Positions 7,003 to 15,092 of a DNA stretch of 32,936 nucleotides are shown one piece after another. The position numbers were made by a program, and so were the translations under genes. The notes below the pieces were generated by a model, which saw only the letters and a list, made by a program, of their open reading frames with translations, made no database searches and was not told the origin of the DNA. This DNA comes from Micromonospora yasonensis (GTDB lineage Bacteria > Actinomycetota > Actinomycetes > Mycobacteriales > Micromonosporaceae). The DNA is taken from NCBI RefSeq assembly GCF_026013475.1, contig NZ_JAPDPH010000064.1, forward strand, positions 1 through 32,936, written 5' to 3'. The stretch's first letter is position 1. The number at the start of each line of letters is the position of its first letter.

Positions 7003-8276
7003 CCACCGTCGACCCGACGCCGGCCGCCCTGCCGGCGGCACTCGCCGAGCCGGCCGTGCCGGTCCGGCGGAGCTGGATCGCGCTGATCTTCGCGGCCAAC
7101 CTGGGCGTCTGGATGGCCTTCTTCACCCCCATCCAGGTGCTGCTGCCGCAGCAGATCGAGCGGATCGCGCCGGGCGACAAGGAGGCGATGCTCGCGGTCG
7201 TCACCGGCCTCGGCGCGCTCGCCGCGGTCCTCGCCAACCCGCTCGCCGGCGCGCTCTCCGACCGGACCGTGCTGCGGCTGGCGAACCGGCACTTCGGCCG
7301 CCGGCACGTCTGGACCGCCTCCGGGGCGGTGCTCGGCGCGCTGGCCCTGGTGCTGCTGGCCCGGCAGGACACCATCGCCGGCGTCGCGGTCGGCTGGGTC
7401 GCCGCCCAGGTCTGCTTCAACGCGATGCTGGCCAGCCTCACCGCCGCCATCCCGGACCGGGTGCCGGTCGCCCAGCGCGGCGGCGTCTCCGGTTGGGTGG
7501 GCATCCCGCAGGCGCTCGGCCTGGTGGTCGGGGCGGTGCTGGTCACCGCCGTGGTCGCCGGCAACGCCGCCGGGTACGCGGCGATCGCGCTCGCGGTGCT
7601 GCTGCTCTCGCTGCCGTTCGCGCTGCTCACCGAGGACGACCCGCTGCCCCGGGAGCACCGGCCGGCGCTGCGGTGGCGCGCGCTGCTGGCCTCGATGTGG
7701 GTCAGCCCGCGCCGGCACCCGGACTTCGCCTGGGCCTGGTTCACCCGGTTCCTGGTCCAGACCGGCAACGCCCTCGGCACGCTCTACCTGCTCTACTTCC
7801 TCACCGACGGGGTACGGGTCGCCGACCCCGAGGGCGCGCTACTGGTGCTGATCCTGCTCTACACGCTCGGCATGATGCTGACGGCCGTGGTGTCCGGCCG
7901 GCTCTCCGACCGGTCCGGCCGGCGCAAGGTCTTCGTGATCGTCTCCGGGTTGATCATGGCGGTGGCGGCGGCGCTGCTCGCGGCGGCGCCGACCTGGCCG
8001 ATGGCGGTCACCGCCGCGCTGCTGCTGGGCGCCGGCTACGGCGTCTACCTGGCGGTGGACGCGGCGCTGATCACCCAGGTGCTGCCGGCCGCCACCGACC
8101 GGGCCAAGGACCTCGGGGTGATCAACATCGCGAACTCCGCGCCCCAGGTGCTCGGCCCGGCGCTGTCCGCCCCGATCGTGGTCCACCTGGGCGGCTACCC
8201 CACCCTGTACGCGGTCACCGCCGCGGTCACCCTGCTCGGCAGCGCCCTGGTCCTGAAGATCAAAGCGGTGCCCTGA
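6999..8276 (+). CDS. MFS transporter, probable sugar/glycoside importer
   Basis: 425 residues with about 12 hydrophobic segments and two MFS cytoplasmic-loop motifs: ANPLAGALSDRT after TM2 and GRLSDRSGRRK after TM8. It begins with GTG overlapping the last codons of the GH1 gene by 4 nt, indicating translational coupling. Major facilitator proteins of this kind, paired with a cytoplasmic beta-glucosidase, usually import the glycoside that the hydrolase then cuts. The direction and substrate are inferred only from this pairing; an efflux role cannot be excluded from sequence alone. Confidence 0.85.
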   Translation: MTTVDPTPAALPAALAEPAVPVRRSWIALIFAANLGVWMAFFTPIQVLLPQQIERIAPGDKEAMLAVVTGLGALAAVLANPLAGALSDRTVLRLANRHFGRRHVWTASGAVLGALALVLLARQDTIAGVAVGWVAAQVCFNAMLASLTAAIPDRVPVAQRGGVSGWVGIPQALGLVVGAVLVTAVVAGNAAGYAAIALAVLLLSLPFALLTEDDPLPREHRPALRWRALLASMWVSPRRHPDFAWAWFTRFLVQTGNALGTLYLLYFLTDGVRVADPEGALLVLILLYTLGMMLTAVVSGRLSDRSGRRKVFVIVSGLIMAVAAALLAAAPTWPMAVTAALLLGAGYGVYLAVDAALITQVLPAATDRAKDLGVINIANSAPQVLGPALSAPIVVHLGGYPTLYAVTAAVTLLGSALVLKIKAVP

Positions 8277-8310
8277 CCGCCCCCTCGCGGAATCCGCTCG
8301 TCGTCGGCCG

Positions 8311-8326
8311 TAGGCTGGGGGACGTG
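8311..8326 (+). promoter_or_regulatory. -10 box and leaderless start of the GluRS gene
   Basis: TAGGCT (8311-8316) lies exactly 7 nt before the GTG at 8324. This is the standard spacing of an actinobacterial leaderless transcript, where transcription begins at or next to the start codon. The GGGGGA in between is too close to the GTG to act as a ribosome site. Confidence 0.6.
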
Positions 8327-9733
8327 ACGGTACGTGTACGCTTCGCCCCTTCCCCGACCGGTATGTTCCACGTCGGCGGCGCCCGCTCGGCCCTGCAGAA
8401 CTGGATCTACGCCAAGCAGCAGGGCGGGGTGTTCGTGCTCCGCATCGAGGACACCGACGCGGCCCGCAACAAGCCCGAGTGGACCGAGGGCATCCTGTCC
8501 GCGCTCGACTGGATCGGCATCGAGCGGGGCAGCTACGAGGGCCCGTACTTCCAGTCGTCGTACGCCGGCGAGCACCGTGCCGCCGCGCGGCGGCTGTACG
8601 AGAGCGGCCGGGCGTACTACTGCGACTGCACCCGGGAGGACGTGCAGGCGCGTACCGGCTCGCAGTACCAGGGCTACGACGGCTTCTGCCGGGACCGGGG
8701 CCTCGGCCCGGGCGAGGGGCGGGCGCTGCGCTTCCGTACGCCGGACGAGGGCGAGACCGTGGTGGTCGACCTGATCCGCGGCGAGCCGACCTTCGAGAAC
8801 AAGCTGATCGAGGACTTCGTCATCGCCCGCGGCGACGGCTCCCCGGTGTTCCTGCTCGCCAACGTGGTCGACGACATGACCATGGGGATCACCCACGTGA
8901 TCCGGGCCGAGGAGCACCTGCCCAACACCCCGAAGCAGCAGCTGCTCTGGGACGCGCTCGGCGTCAAGCCGCCGGTCTGGGCGCACGTGCCGGTGGTGGT
9001 GAACGAGAAGCGGCAGAAGCTGTCGAAGCGGCGGGACAAGGTCGCCCTGGAGGCGTACCGGGACGAGGGCTACCTCGCCGACGCGATGCGCAACTACCTG
9101 ATGCTGCTGGGCTGGGCCCCCTCCGGCGACCGGGAGATCGTCCCCTGGTCGGTGATCGAGGAGGAGTTCCGGCTGGAGGCGGTGAACCCGTCCCCCGCGT
9201 TCTTCGACGAGAAGAAGCTGCGCGCGTTCAACGGCGAGTACATCCGGGCGCTGCCGGTGGAGGACTTCATCACGGAGTGCAAGCCGTGGCTGACCGGCAC
9301 CGGCACCATCGCGCCGCCCCCGTGGCAGCCGGAGGAGTTCGACGCCGCGGCGTTCGCCGCGGTCGCCCCGCTGGCGCAGACCCGGATCGCGGTGCTCAGC
9401 GAGATCGTGCCGAACGTCGACTTCCTCTTCCTGGCCGACCCGCTGATCGACGAGGCGGCCTGGGCGAAGGCGATGAAGGAGGGCGCGGCCGAGCTGCTGG
9501 ACGCGGCCATCGCCGCGTTCGAGGCGCTGGAGTCGTGGGACGCCGAGTCGCTGAAGTCCACCCTGGAGGCGGTCGGCACCGAGCGCGGGCTGAAGCTGGG
9601 CAAGGCGCAGGCCCCGGTCCGGGTCGCGGTCACCGGCCGTACGGTCGGGTTGCCGCTCTTCGAGTCCCTCGAGGTGCTGGGCCGGGAGCCCACCCTGACC
9701 CGGCTGCGCGCCGCCCGGGTGCGCCTGGTCTGA
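8324..9733 (+). CDS. gltX: Glutamyl-tRNA synthetase-type class I enzyme (divergent copy)
   Basis: 469 residues covering the whole bacterial GluRS architecture: Rossmann catalytic core, then the anticodon-binding helical region. It charges tRNA-Glu (or tRNA-Gln in the indirect pathway) with glutamate. RFAPSPTGMFHVGGARSALQNW (6-27) contains the HIGH-type motif as HVGG; KLSKR is at 232-236. Zinc-type cysteines appear as CDC (100-102) and Cys122. The N-terminal motif differs from the PHVGxxRTALFNW form I expect of the housekeeping actinobacterial enzyme, so this may be a second paralog. The start is the leaderless-type GTG at 8324; an upstream extension in frame is not GluRS-like. It ends in a terminator. 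Confidence 0.9.
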   Translation: MTVRVRFAPSPTGMFHVGGARSALQNWIYAKQQGGVFVLRIEDTDAARNKPEWTEGILSALDWIGIERGSYEGPYFQSSYAGEHRAAARRLYESGRAYYCDCTREDVQARTGSQYQGYDGFCRDRGLGPGEGRALRFRTPDEGETVVVDLIRGEPTFENKLIEDFVIARGDGSPVFLLANVVDDMTMGITHVIRAEEHLPNTPKQQLLWDALGVKPPVWAHVPVVVNEKRQKLSKRRDKVALEAYRDEGYLADAMRNYLMLLGWAPSGDREIVPWSVIEEEFRLEAVNPSPAFFDEKKLRAFNGEYIRALPVEDFITECKPWLTGTGTIAPPPWQPEEFDAAAFAAVAPLAQTRIAVLSEIVPNVDFLFLADPLIDEAAWAKAMKEGAAELLDAAIAAFEALESWDAESLKSTLEAVGTERGLKLGKAQAPVRVAVTGRTVGLPLFESLEVLGREPTLTRLRAARVRLV

Positions 9734-9750
9734 CCGCACATCGCGGAAGA

Positions 9751-9776
9751 GCCCGCCGGTTGTCCGGCGGGCCCTT
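9751..9776 (+). terminator. Terminator after the GluRS gene
   Basis: GCCCGCCGG (9751-9759), loop TTGT, CCGGCGGGC (9764-9772), then CCTT. It lies 17 nt after the stop codon and between two convergent genes, so it can serve both. Confidence 0.8.
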
Positions 9777-9793
9777 CGGTGGAGCGCTGCGGT

Positions 9794-10399
9794 TCAGCCG
9801 TGGGCGGCGCGGCGGCGCAGCAGCAGCCCCCCGCCCAGCGCGAGGAGCACCACCACCACGGCGCCGGTCGCCCACCACCAACCCGTGCCGCCGTCGGCCG
9901 ACCGGGACGCGGCGGGCACGGGGCTCGCCGGGGTGGTCGACAGGGTGGTCGGCGGATCCGCCGGGGTGGTCGGGGCCGTGGTCGGCGGCGCGGCCGACCT
10001 GGTGGCGGCCGCGCCGGTGGTCAGGGTGAAGCTGAGCTCGCCCTTGACCGGGTGGCCGTCGGCCGAGCCGAGCTGGTACGCGACCGTGTAGACGCCGGGC
10101 GGGCCCGGGGTGAACGGCACGCTCACCCGCTTGCCGGAGAAGGTCGGCGCGCCCGACGCGGCGGGTGCGTCGTCCGGCCCGGTGACTGTGATCTTCGTCG
10201 TATCCGGGGCCGGCGTGGCCAAGAAGCGCAGCTCGATTCGCTCCGGTGCGGTCGCCACCCGGGACCCGTCCTTGGGATCGCTGCCGGTCAACGAATTGTG
10301 CGCGGCGGCAGGGGCGGCGGGCAGCAGCACCGACGCACCGAGTGCCACCGCGAGAACCACCGACCAGGTGCGTGCCACACGGGCGATCGTGCCCCCCAT
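9794..10399 (-). CDS. Secreted, membrane-anchored CopC-domain copper-binding protein
   Basis: 201 residues. Residues 1-33 are a Sec signal peptide ending in AAA, and the mature protein begins His34-Asn-Ser-Leu, the N-terminal copper ligand typical of CopC. The domain runs to about residue 127 with the expected GSDPKDGSRV (39-48) and SADGHPVKGELSF (112-124, Asp114/His116). A Thr/Pro/Ala-rich linker (about 130-170) and a single membrane helix with an RRR stop-transfer (about 175-197) follow. CopC proteins bind Cu(II) outside the membrane, often next to CopD; no copD is present here. The ATG at 10399 has GGAGG 5 nt upstream and begins the signal peptide; longer in-frame starts encode non-family sequence. 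Extracellular copper handling is a family-based inference. Confidence 0.9.
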   Translation of the reverse strand: MGGTIARVARTWSVVLAVALGASVLLPAAPAAAHNSLTGSDPKDGSRVATAPERIELRFLATPAPDTTKITVTGPDDAPAASGAPTFSGKRVSVPFTPGPPGVYTVAYQLGSADGHPVKGELSFTLTTGAAATRSAAPPTTAPTTPADPPTTLSTTPASPVPAASRSADGGTGWWWATGAVVVVLLALGGGLLLRRRAAHG

Positions 10400-10623
10400 C
10401 GACCCCTCCGTCCGGGTACTATCCGGCCGCTGATCAACGGCCGCTCGGTTAGTCGGCCACAGATCGCAAATAGTTCCAATAACTCTTCCAGCAGCTGCAA
10501 CCGAGCGACGTTCTGCGGAGTCTTTGAGGTGGGCACCCGATGTTCGGGCACGGCCACCACCGTCGGCCGATCCATCGTGACCTGCAGCGGAAGCCAGCCA
10601 TCGAACGGGGCGAGGAGGCGGCG
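10400..10623. promoter_or_regulatory. AT-richer divergent intergenic region
   Basis: The 224 nt between the copC-like gene and the divergent membrane-anchored protein are clearly AT-richer than the surroundings, especially 10450-10520. No convincing -35/-10 pair could be fixed. The shift in composition argues for regulatory rather than coding DNA. A GAGGAGG at 10612-10618 is the ribosome site of the rightward gene. Confidence 0.45.
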
Positions 10624-11286
10624 ATGGTCCGGAAGGTGAGGCGGCTGCTGGTAGCCGTGGCGGGCGCGGTGATCGCGACCGCCTGCGCGTTCGCCCTGGC
10701 CGGCCCGGCAGCCGCCCAGGCGGCGCCCAAGCCCAAGCTCGCACCGGCCGGAGTGGACATCACCGGCGACAAGCTGGACGAGCCGCTGCAACTGCGCGCC
10801 GACAAGCACCCGGCCGAGGTGAACGCCGTCGTCGACCAGGTGAAGTGGCTGGGGGCCACCGGCCAGCAGCGCGGGCCGAAGGCGGAGGACCTCGGTCCCA
10901 AGTACACGGTCGTTCTGATCTACGCGGGCACGCCGACCAAGACCTACGACCTCTACCCGCTCGCCAAGGGCGGCCCCCGCGTCTACCGGCCGGCGAAGCA
11001 GCCCGACCTGAGCAAGACCCGGGCCGGCTGGTTCTACGGCCGGCTGACCATGTCCGAGGCGCTGCGGGCCGCCGGCGTGCCGCTGGAGCGGCAGTACGAC
11101 ACGCTCAGCGGCGGCATCGGCGGCGGTGAGCGGGTCATCCCGGAGGAGTCGCTGGACCCGGTGCAGGACATCGACGCGGCAATGGGCGAGCTGCAGCGAC
11201 TGCTGCTGCTCAACGTCGGGGTGATGGTGGTCATCACCGGCGGCCTCGCCGGCATCGCGCTGCTGGTCCGCCGCCGCACCCGCTGA
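10624..11286 (+). CDS. Unknown secreted protein with C-terminal membrane anchor
   Basis: 220 residues. A signal peptide (about 1-33, VRKVRRLLVAVAGAVIATAC core, cleavage near AQA-AP) is followed by an extracellular domain and one C-terminal transmembrane helix (about 194-215) with an RRRTR cytoplasmic tail. The ectodomain has no motif I recognise; it contains YTVVLIYAGTPTKTYDLYPLAKGGPRVYRP (split across 94-123), suggesting a compact beta domain, and a Gly-rich GGIGGG segment. GAGGAGG 5 nt upstream fixes the ATG at 10624. It is divergent from the CopC-like gene and has the same topology, a secreted domain on a short anchor. A shared role at the cell surface, possibly copper-related, is only a contextual guess. 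Confidence 0.75.
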   Translation: MVRKVRRLLVAVAGAVIATACAFALAGPAAAQAAPKPKLAPAGVDITGDKLDEPLQLRADKHPAEVNAVVDQVKWLGATGQQRGPKAEDLGPKYTVVLIYAGTPTKTYDLYPLAKGGPRVYRPAKQPDLSKTRAGWFYGRLTMSEALRAAGVPLERQYDTLSGGIGGGERVIPEESLDPVQDIDAAMGELQRLLLLNVGVMVVITGGLAGIALLVRRRTR

Positions 11287-11296
11287 GCCCGGCCGG

Positions 11297-12223
11297 TCAG
11301 ACTTCCAGGACCACCTTGCCGCGGACGTGCCCGCCCGCCACCAGGTGCTGCGCCTCGGCGGCCTCGGCCAGCGGGAAGGTCCGGGCCACCTGCACGGTCA
11401 GCCGGCCGGCGTCGACCAGCCCGGCCAGCACGCTCAGGTCCGCGGCGGACGGCTTCACGAAGAGATAGCTGCCGCCGAGCCGGGTGACGTGCTCCGGGTC
11501 GGCAGTGGAGACCAGCCGCGCCGGCCGGGCCAGCACCTCGGCGGAGACGTCCAGCGCGTCGCCGCCGAACAGGTCCAGCGCCACGTCCACCCCGTCGGGC
11601 GCGACCGTGCGGATCCGGTCCAGCAGGCCGTCGCCGTAGCTGACCGGCTCGGCCCCAAGCGACCGGACGAAGTCGTGGTTGGCCTCGCTCGCCGTGCCGA
11701 TCACCCGGTCGGCGCCGAGCGCCCGGGCCAGCTGCACCGCCAGGTGCCCGACCCCGCCGGATGCCCCGTGCACCAGCACGGTGTCGCCGGCGCCCGTCCG
11801 GGCCAGCTGCAACGCCTGGTACGCGGTCAGCCCGGCCAACGGCAGGCCGCCGGCCTCCACCCAGGACGCCTGCACCGGCTTGTCGGCGAGGCACCGTTCC
11901 GGGGCGGGCACCAGCTCCGCGTACGTGCCGTACTGGAGGTGGTCGCGCCGGACGTAGCCGATCACCTCGTCCCCGACGGCGAACCCGGTCACCGCCGGGC
12001 CCACCGCCTCGACCACGCCGGCCGCGTCCCAGCCCGGTACCAGCGGGAAGTGGCTGGGGATGGCGGCGGCGAGGCGGCCCTCGCGGATCTTCCAGTCGAC
12101 CGGGTTCACCCCGGCGGCGCGGACCCGCACCAGGACGGTGTCCGGCCCGACCGGAGGCGTGGGCAGCTCGCGCAGGGTGAGCCGCTCGGGCAGCCCGTAC
12201 GCGTCGATCGCGATCGCCTTCAC
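11297..12223 (-). CDS. NADP-dependent quinone oxidoreductase-like MDR enzyme
   Basis: 308 residues with the medium-chain dehydrogenase/reductase fold lacking zinc ligands, as in QOR and enoyl-reductase-like members. The N-terminal GroES-like domain includes AAGVNPVDWKIREG (36-49) and VPGWDAAGVVEAVG (62-75); the nucleotide-binding loop is VLVHGASGGVG (149-159) followed by the AVQLARALGA helix. Such enzymes reduce quinones or activated C=C bonds with NAD(P)H. I chose the GTG at 12223 because a TAGCGT hexamer lies 7 nt before it, the leaderless pattern, and VKAIAIDAYG is the family N terminus. It converges with the preceding gene, 10 nt apart. Substrate is unknown. Confidence 0.9.
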   Translation of the reverse strand: MKAIAIDAYGLPERLTLRELPTPPVGPDTVLVRVRAAGVNPVDWKIREGRLAAAIPSHFPLVPGWDAAGVVEAVGPAVTGFAVGDEVIGYVRRDHLQYGTYAELVPAPERCLADKPVQASWVEAGGLPLAGLTAYQALQLARTGAGDTVLVHGASGGVGHLAVQLARALGADRVIGTASEANHDFVRSLGAEPVSYGDGLLDRIRTVAPDGVDVALDLFGGDALDVSAEVLARPARLVSTADPEHVTRLGGSYLFVKPSAADLSVLAGLVDAGRLTVQVARTFPLAEAAEAQHLVAGGHVRGKVVLEV

Positions 12224-12261
12224 CCTGCTCACGCTAGCCCCAAACCCGGGCCGGCGCCGGG

Positions 12262-12600
12262 TCAGCACCAGCGGCGGGGTGGCCTCTCCCGGCGGATCGT
12301 CCGGCTCCGCGGCCGGACCGCGCCGTGCCGGTGCCCGCCGGCCCAGCCGGGCAGCTCGCTGCGGCAGCCCTGCGCCGGCACCGGCTCGGGCACGGCCGGC
12401 AGGACCGGCTCGACGGCCCGCTGCCGGGGCGCGGGCGGCTCCTCGTCGCCGCGCTCGGGCCCGCGCCCGGCGGTCGGCTCGGCCGGATGGGTCACCCCCG
12501 TCCGGCGCGGGTGCTTGGCGGACGCCGGCTGTTCGTGGTGGCCTCCCAGCCGGCAGGGCTCGCCCTGGGCGCAGCCGTGCTCGGCCTCCCCCTGCGCCAT
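12262..12600 (-). CDS. Hypothetical small Cys/His/Pro-rich protein (uncertain)
   Basis: A 112-residue ORF starting ATG at 12600, with a good GAGGAGA 7 nt upstream and almost exclusively G/C third positions. The product is rich in Pro, Arg, Gly, Glu and His, with cysteines at both ends (CAQGEPC near residues 10-16, and a final WC), and is probably disordered. No family is recognised. A 150-residue frame on the opposite strand (12325-12777) overlaps it; that one has no visible ribosome site and looks less gene-like. Whether either is expressed cannot be settled here. The remaining 12601-12800 shows no gene. Confidence 0.35.
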   Translation of the reverse strand: MAQGEAEHGCAQGEPCRLGGHHEQPASAKHPRRTGVTHPAEPTAGRGPERGDEEPPAPRQRAVEPVLPAVPEPVPAQGCRSELPGWAGGHRHGAVRPRSRTIRRERPPRRWC

Positions 12601-12800
12601 CCCGGTCTCCTCACGTTCGCCATCGCCCGTAGGGCGGTCGCCCCGACGTGCCCTGACACCGTACTGGCCGGGCCCGACGGGGTGGACGGCGCGTACCCGT
12701 GGAGATCGTCCGGCGCGAGGGTGGGCGGTCCGGCGTCGAGGCCGGAGGAGGCGGCCGCCCTCGGGTGGAGTCCCTGATCAGGGCATGTCAGGCTAGGACG

Positions 12801-14066
12801 GTGAGCGAGCCGGGCGGTACCGAACTGTCGGCGACCCTGCGCCGGATCGAGCGGGCGGCGGGCGCGCTGGCCACCGCCAGCGTGGCCCGGATGGACGAGT
12901 CCCTGCCGTGGTTCCGGGAGCTGCCGGCGGACCAACGCTCCTGGGTCATGCTGGTCGCCCAGGCGGGTGTGCGCTCGCTGGTGCAGTGGTTGCGGCAGGG
13001 CGGCGGCGCGACGGACAGCACCCAGGAGGTGTCGGACGAGGTGTTCGCCGCCGCGCCGCAGGCCCTCGCCCGGTCGATCAGCCTCCAGCAGACCGTCGCG
13101 CTGATCAAGGTGACCATCGAGGTGGTCGAGGAGCAGGTCGGCCACCTGGCGGTGAAGGGCGAGGAGCAGTCGTTGCGGGAGGCGGTGCTCCGCTTCTCCC
13201 GGGAGATCGCCTTCGCCGCCGCCCGGGTGTACGCCCGCGCCGCCGAGAGCCGCGGCTCCTGGGACGCCCGGCTCCAGGCGCTGCTGGTGGACGCGCTGCT
13301 ACGCGGCGACTCGCCGGACGTGCTGGCCAGCCGGGCGGCGGCGCTCGGCTGGTCGGACGCGCCCCCGGTGGCGGTGGCGGTGGGCCGCTCCCCCGGCGGC
13401 GAGGTGGCCGCCGTGCTGCACACCGTCTATCGGCAGGCCCGCCGGATCGGGGTCGAGGTGATCGGCGGCGTGCACGGCGACCGCCTGGTGATCGTCCTGG
13501 GCGGGGCGCCGGACCCGGTGGCGGCGACCGAGAAGCTGCTGACCGCGTTCGGGGACGGGCCGGTGGTGGTGGGTCCGGCGGTGCCCAGCCTGGACGAGGC
13601 GACGGACTCGACGCGGGCCGCGCTGGCCGGCTTCCGGGCGGCGCCGGCCTGGCCGACCGCGCCGCGCCCGGTGCCCGCCGAGGACCTCCTGCCGGAGCGG
13701 GCCCTGGCCGGCGACGCGGAGGCCCGGCGGCGGCTGCGCCACGACGTGTACGCGGCGCTGGTCCGCGCCGGGGGCGAGCTGCTGGAGACGCTGGACGCCT
13801 TCTTCGCCGCCGGAGGCACGCTGGAGAGCGCCGCCCGGGCGCTCTTCGTGCACCCGAACACGGTGCGTTACCGACTCAAGCGGGTCGCCGAGGTGACCGG
13901 TTTCTCGCCGCTCGCCCCCCGGGACGCGTTCGCCCTGCAGGTGGCGGTTACGGTGGGTAGGCTGGACCCGGCGGTCCCGGCCGTCGCACCCGTCCCGAGC
14001 CAGACATTGAGCCCAGCCAGCCGGAAAACGTCACAAACGAGTGATGATCGCCGCCGATCTTTGTAG
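12801..14066 (+). CDS. fasR: PucR/CdaR-type transcriptional regulator, FasR-like activator of fatty acid synthesis
   Basis: 421 residues. The C-terminal helix-turn-helix of the PucR/CdaR family (about 338-385) contains TLESAARALFVHPNTVRYRLKRVAEVTG (split: Thr-Leu-Glu-Ser to His, then PNTVRYRLKRV). The N-terminal 200 residues are a helical ligand or dimerisation region with QQTVALIKVTIEVVEEQV. In streptomycetes the homolog FasR sits directly before fabD and activates the fabD-fabH-acpP-fabF cluster; the same order here supports that role. The GTG start at 12801 opens the conserved SEPGGTELSATLRRIERAA region; longer forms are not family-like. The stop lies within a 21-bp dyad that may be its own binding site. 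Confidence 0.88.
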   Translation: MSEPGGTELSATLRRIERAAGALATASVARMDESLPWFRELPADQRSWVMLVAQAGVRSLVQWLRQGGGATDSTQEVSDEVFAAAPQALARSISLQQTVALIKVTIEVVEEQVGHLAVKGEEQSLREAVLRFSREIAFAAARVYARAAESRGSWDARLQALLVDALLRGDSPDVLASRAAALGWSDAPPVAVAVGRSPGGEVAAVLHTVYRQARRIGVEVIGGVHGDRLVIVLGGAPDPVAATEKLLTAFGDGPVVVGPAVPSLDEATDSTRAALAGFRAAPAWPTAPRPVPAEDLLPERALAGDAEARRRLRHDVYAALVRAGGELLETLDAFFAAGGTLESAARALFVHPNTVRYRLKRVAEVTGFSPLAPRDAFALQVAVTVGRLDPAVPAVAPVPSQTLSPASRKTSQTSDDRRRSL

Positions 14067-14079
14067 GGATCCTCCAAAG
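14059..14079. promoter_or_regulatory. Candidate regulatory dyad between fasR and fabD
   Basis: A 21-bp imperfect palindrome runs from CTTTG (14059-14063) to CAAAG (14075-14079) with 8 of 10 symmetric pairs, centred on 14069. It overlaps the fasR stop codon and lies about 65 nt upstream of the fabD GTG. It could be a FasR operator or an attenuating hairpin. Confidence 0.4.
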
Positions 14080-14144
14080 CTTCTAGTGCGGTTTGGTGCC
14101 TTGCGTTACAGCGCGACCCGCGAGTATCCGTCAGAGTCGTAAAC

Positions 14145-15092
14145 GTGCTCGCCGTACTCTCCCCCGGACAGGGTTCGCAGAAACCCGGGTTCCTGACCCC
14201 GTGGCTCGACCTCCCCGACGCCGAGGCGCGCCTGCGCCAGTGGTCCGCGCTGGCTGGGGTCGACCTGGTTCACCTCGGCACCGAGGCGGACGCGGACGAG
14301 ATCAAGGACACCGCCCGCACTCAGCCGCTGCTCGTCGCGGCCGCGCTGCTCGCGGCCGAGCAGCTGCCGATGCACGACGTCGCGCTGGTCGCCGGCCACA
14401 GCGTCGGTGAGCTGGGCGCGGCGGCCCTGGCCGGGGTGCTCCCCGCCGAGGCGGCCGTGACTCTCGCCGGCGTACGCGGCCGGGAGATGGCCGCCGCCTG
14501 CGCGCTGGAGCCCACCGGGATGGCCGCCGTGCTCGGCGGCGACCCGGACGAGGTGGTCGCCGCGATCGAGGCGCACGGGCTGTACCCGGCCAATCGCAAC
14601 GGCAGCGGCCAGATCGTCGCCGCCGGCGCCCTCGACGGGCTGGACAAGCTCGCCGCCGAGCCGCCGGCCCGGGCGCGGGTCACCCGGCTGAAGGTGGCCG
14701 GCGCGTTCCACACGCCGTACATGGCCCCGGCCGAGGCCGCCCTGGCCGGCGTGGCCGCCGGGATCACCCCGGCCGACCCGGTCCGGACCCTGCTCTCCAA
14801 CCTGGACGGCACCGCGGTCGACCACGGGCGGGAGCTGGTGCGGCGGCTGGTCCGCCAGGTCACCGCCCCGGTTCGCTGGGACCTGTGCATGCGTACCCTG
14901 GCCGACCTGGGCGTCACCGGCGTGCTCGAGCTGCCGCCGGCCGGCACCCTGGCCGGCCTGGTCAAGCGGGAGCTCAAGGGCGAGGGCGCGCCCGAGATCG
15001 TCACCCTGAACACCCCCGACGACCTGCCGGCCGCGCGGGACCTGATCGCCCGGCACAGCGTCCCGCAATCGCGAACGGAAGGTAAGCACTGA
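14145..15092 (+). CDS. fabD: Malonyl-CoA:ACP transacylase
   Basis: 315 residues, the full FabD length. It transfers malonyl from CoA to acyl carrier protein to supply extender units for type II fatty acid synthesis. The LSPGQGSQKPGFL start (5-17) is the oxyanion region; Ser86 in GHSVGE is the acyl nucleophile and His189 in GAFHTPYM the partner. The start is GTG at 14145 with no Shine-Dalgarno; a CAGAGT hexamer ends 7 nt before it, suggesting a leaderless transcript. The stop overlaps the fabH ATG by one base (TGATG). The first gene of the fabD-fabH-acpP-fabF cluster. Confidence 0.97.
   Translation: MLAVLSPGQGSQKPGFLTPWLDLPDAEARLRQWSALAGVDLVHLGTEADADEIKDTARTQPLLVAAALLAAEQLPMHDVALVAGHSVGELGAAALAGVLPAEAAVTLAGVRGREMAAACALEPTGMAAVLGGDPDEVVAAIEAHGLYPANRNGSGQIVAAGALDGLDKLAAEPPARARVTRLKVAGAFHTPYMAPAEAALAGVAAGITPADPVRTLLSNLDGTAVDHGRELVRRLVRQVTAPVRWDLCMRTLADLGVTGVLELPPAGTLAGLVKRELKGEGAPEIVTLNTPDDLPAARDLIARHSVPQSRTEGKH

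Noticed and set aside
5632..7041. 469-residue minus-strand open frame across the GH1 gene
   Set aside because: Antisense shadow of a clear glycoside hydrolase gene; low-complexity product.
10288..10573. Minus-strand frame starting at 10575 with a helix-like product (ARLQLLEELLELFAICGRL)
   Set aside because: Codon use is AT-rich at third positions in this stretch, there is no convincing ribosome site and it overlaps the start of the CopC-like gene. It is more likely regulatory DNA.
12325..12777. 150-residue plus-strand frame
   Set aside because: No ribosome site seen and lower third-position G/C than the overlapping minus-strand frame; kept only as an alternative.
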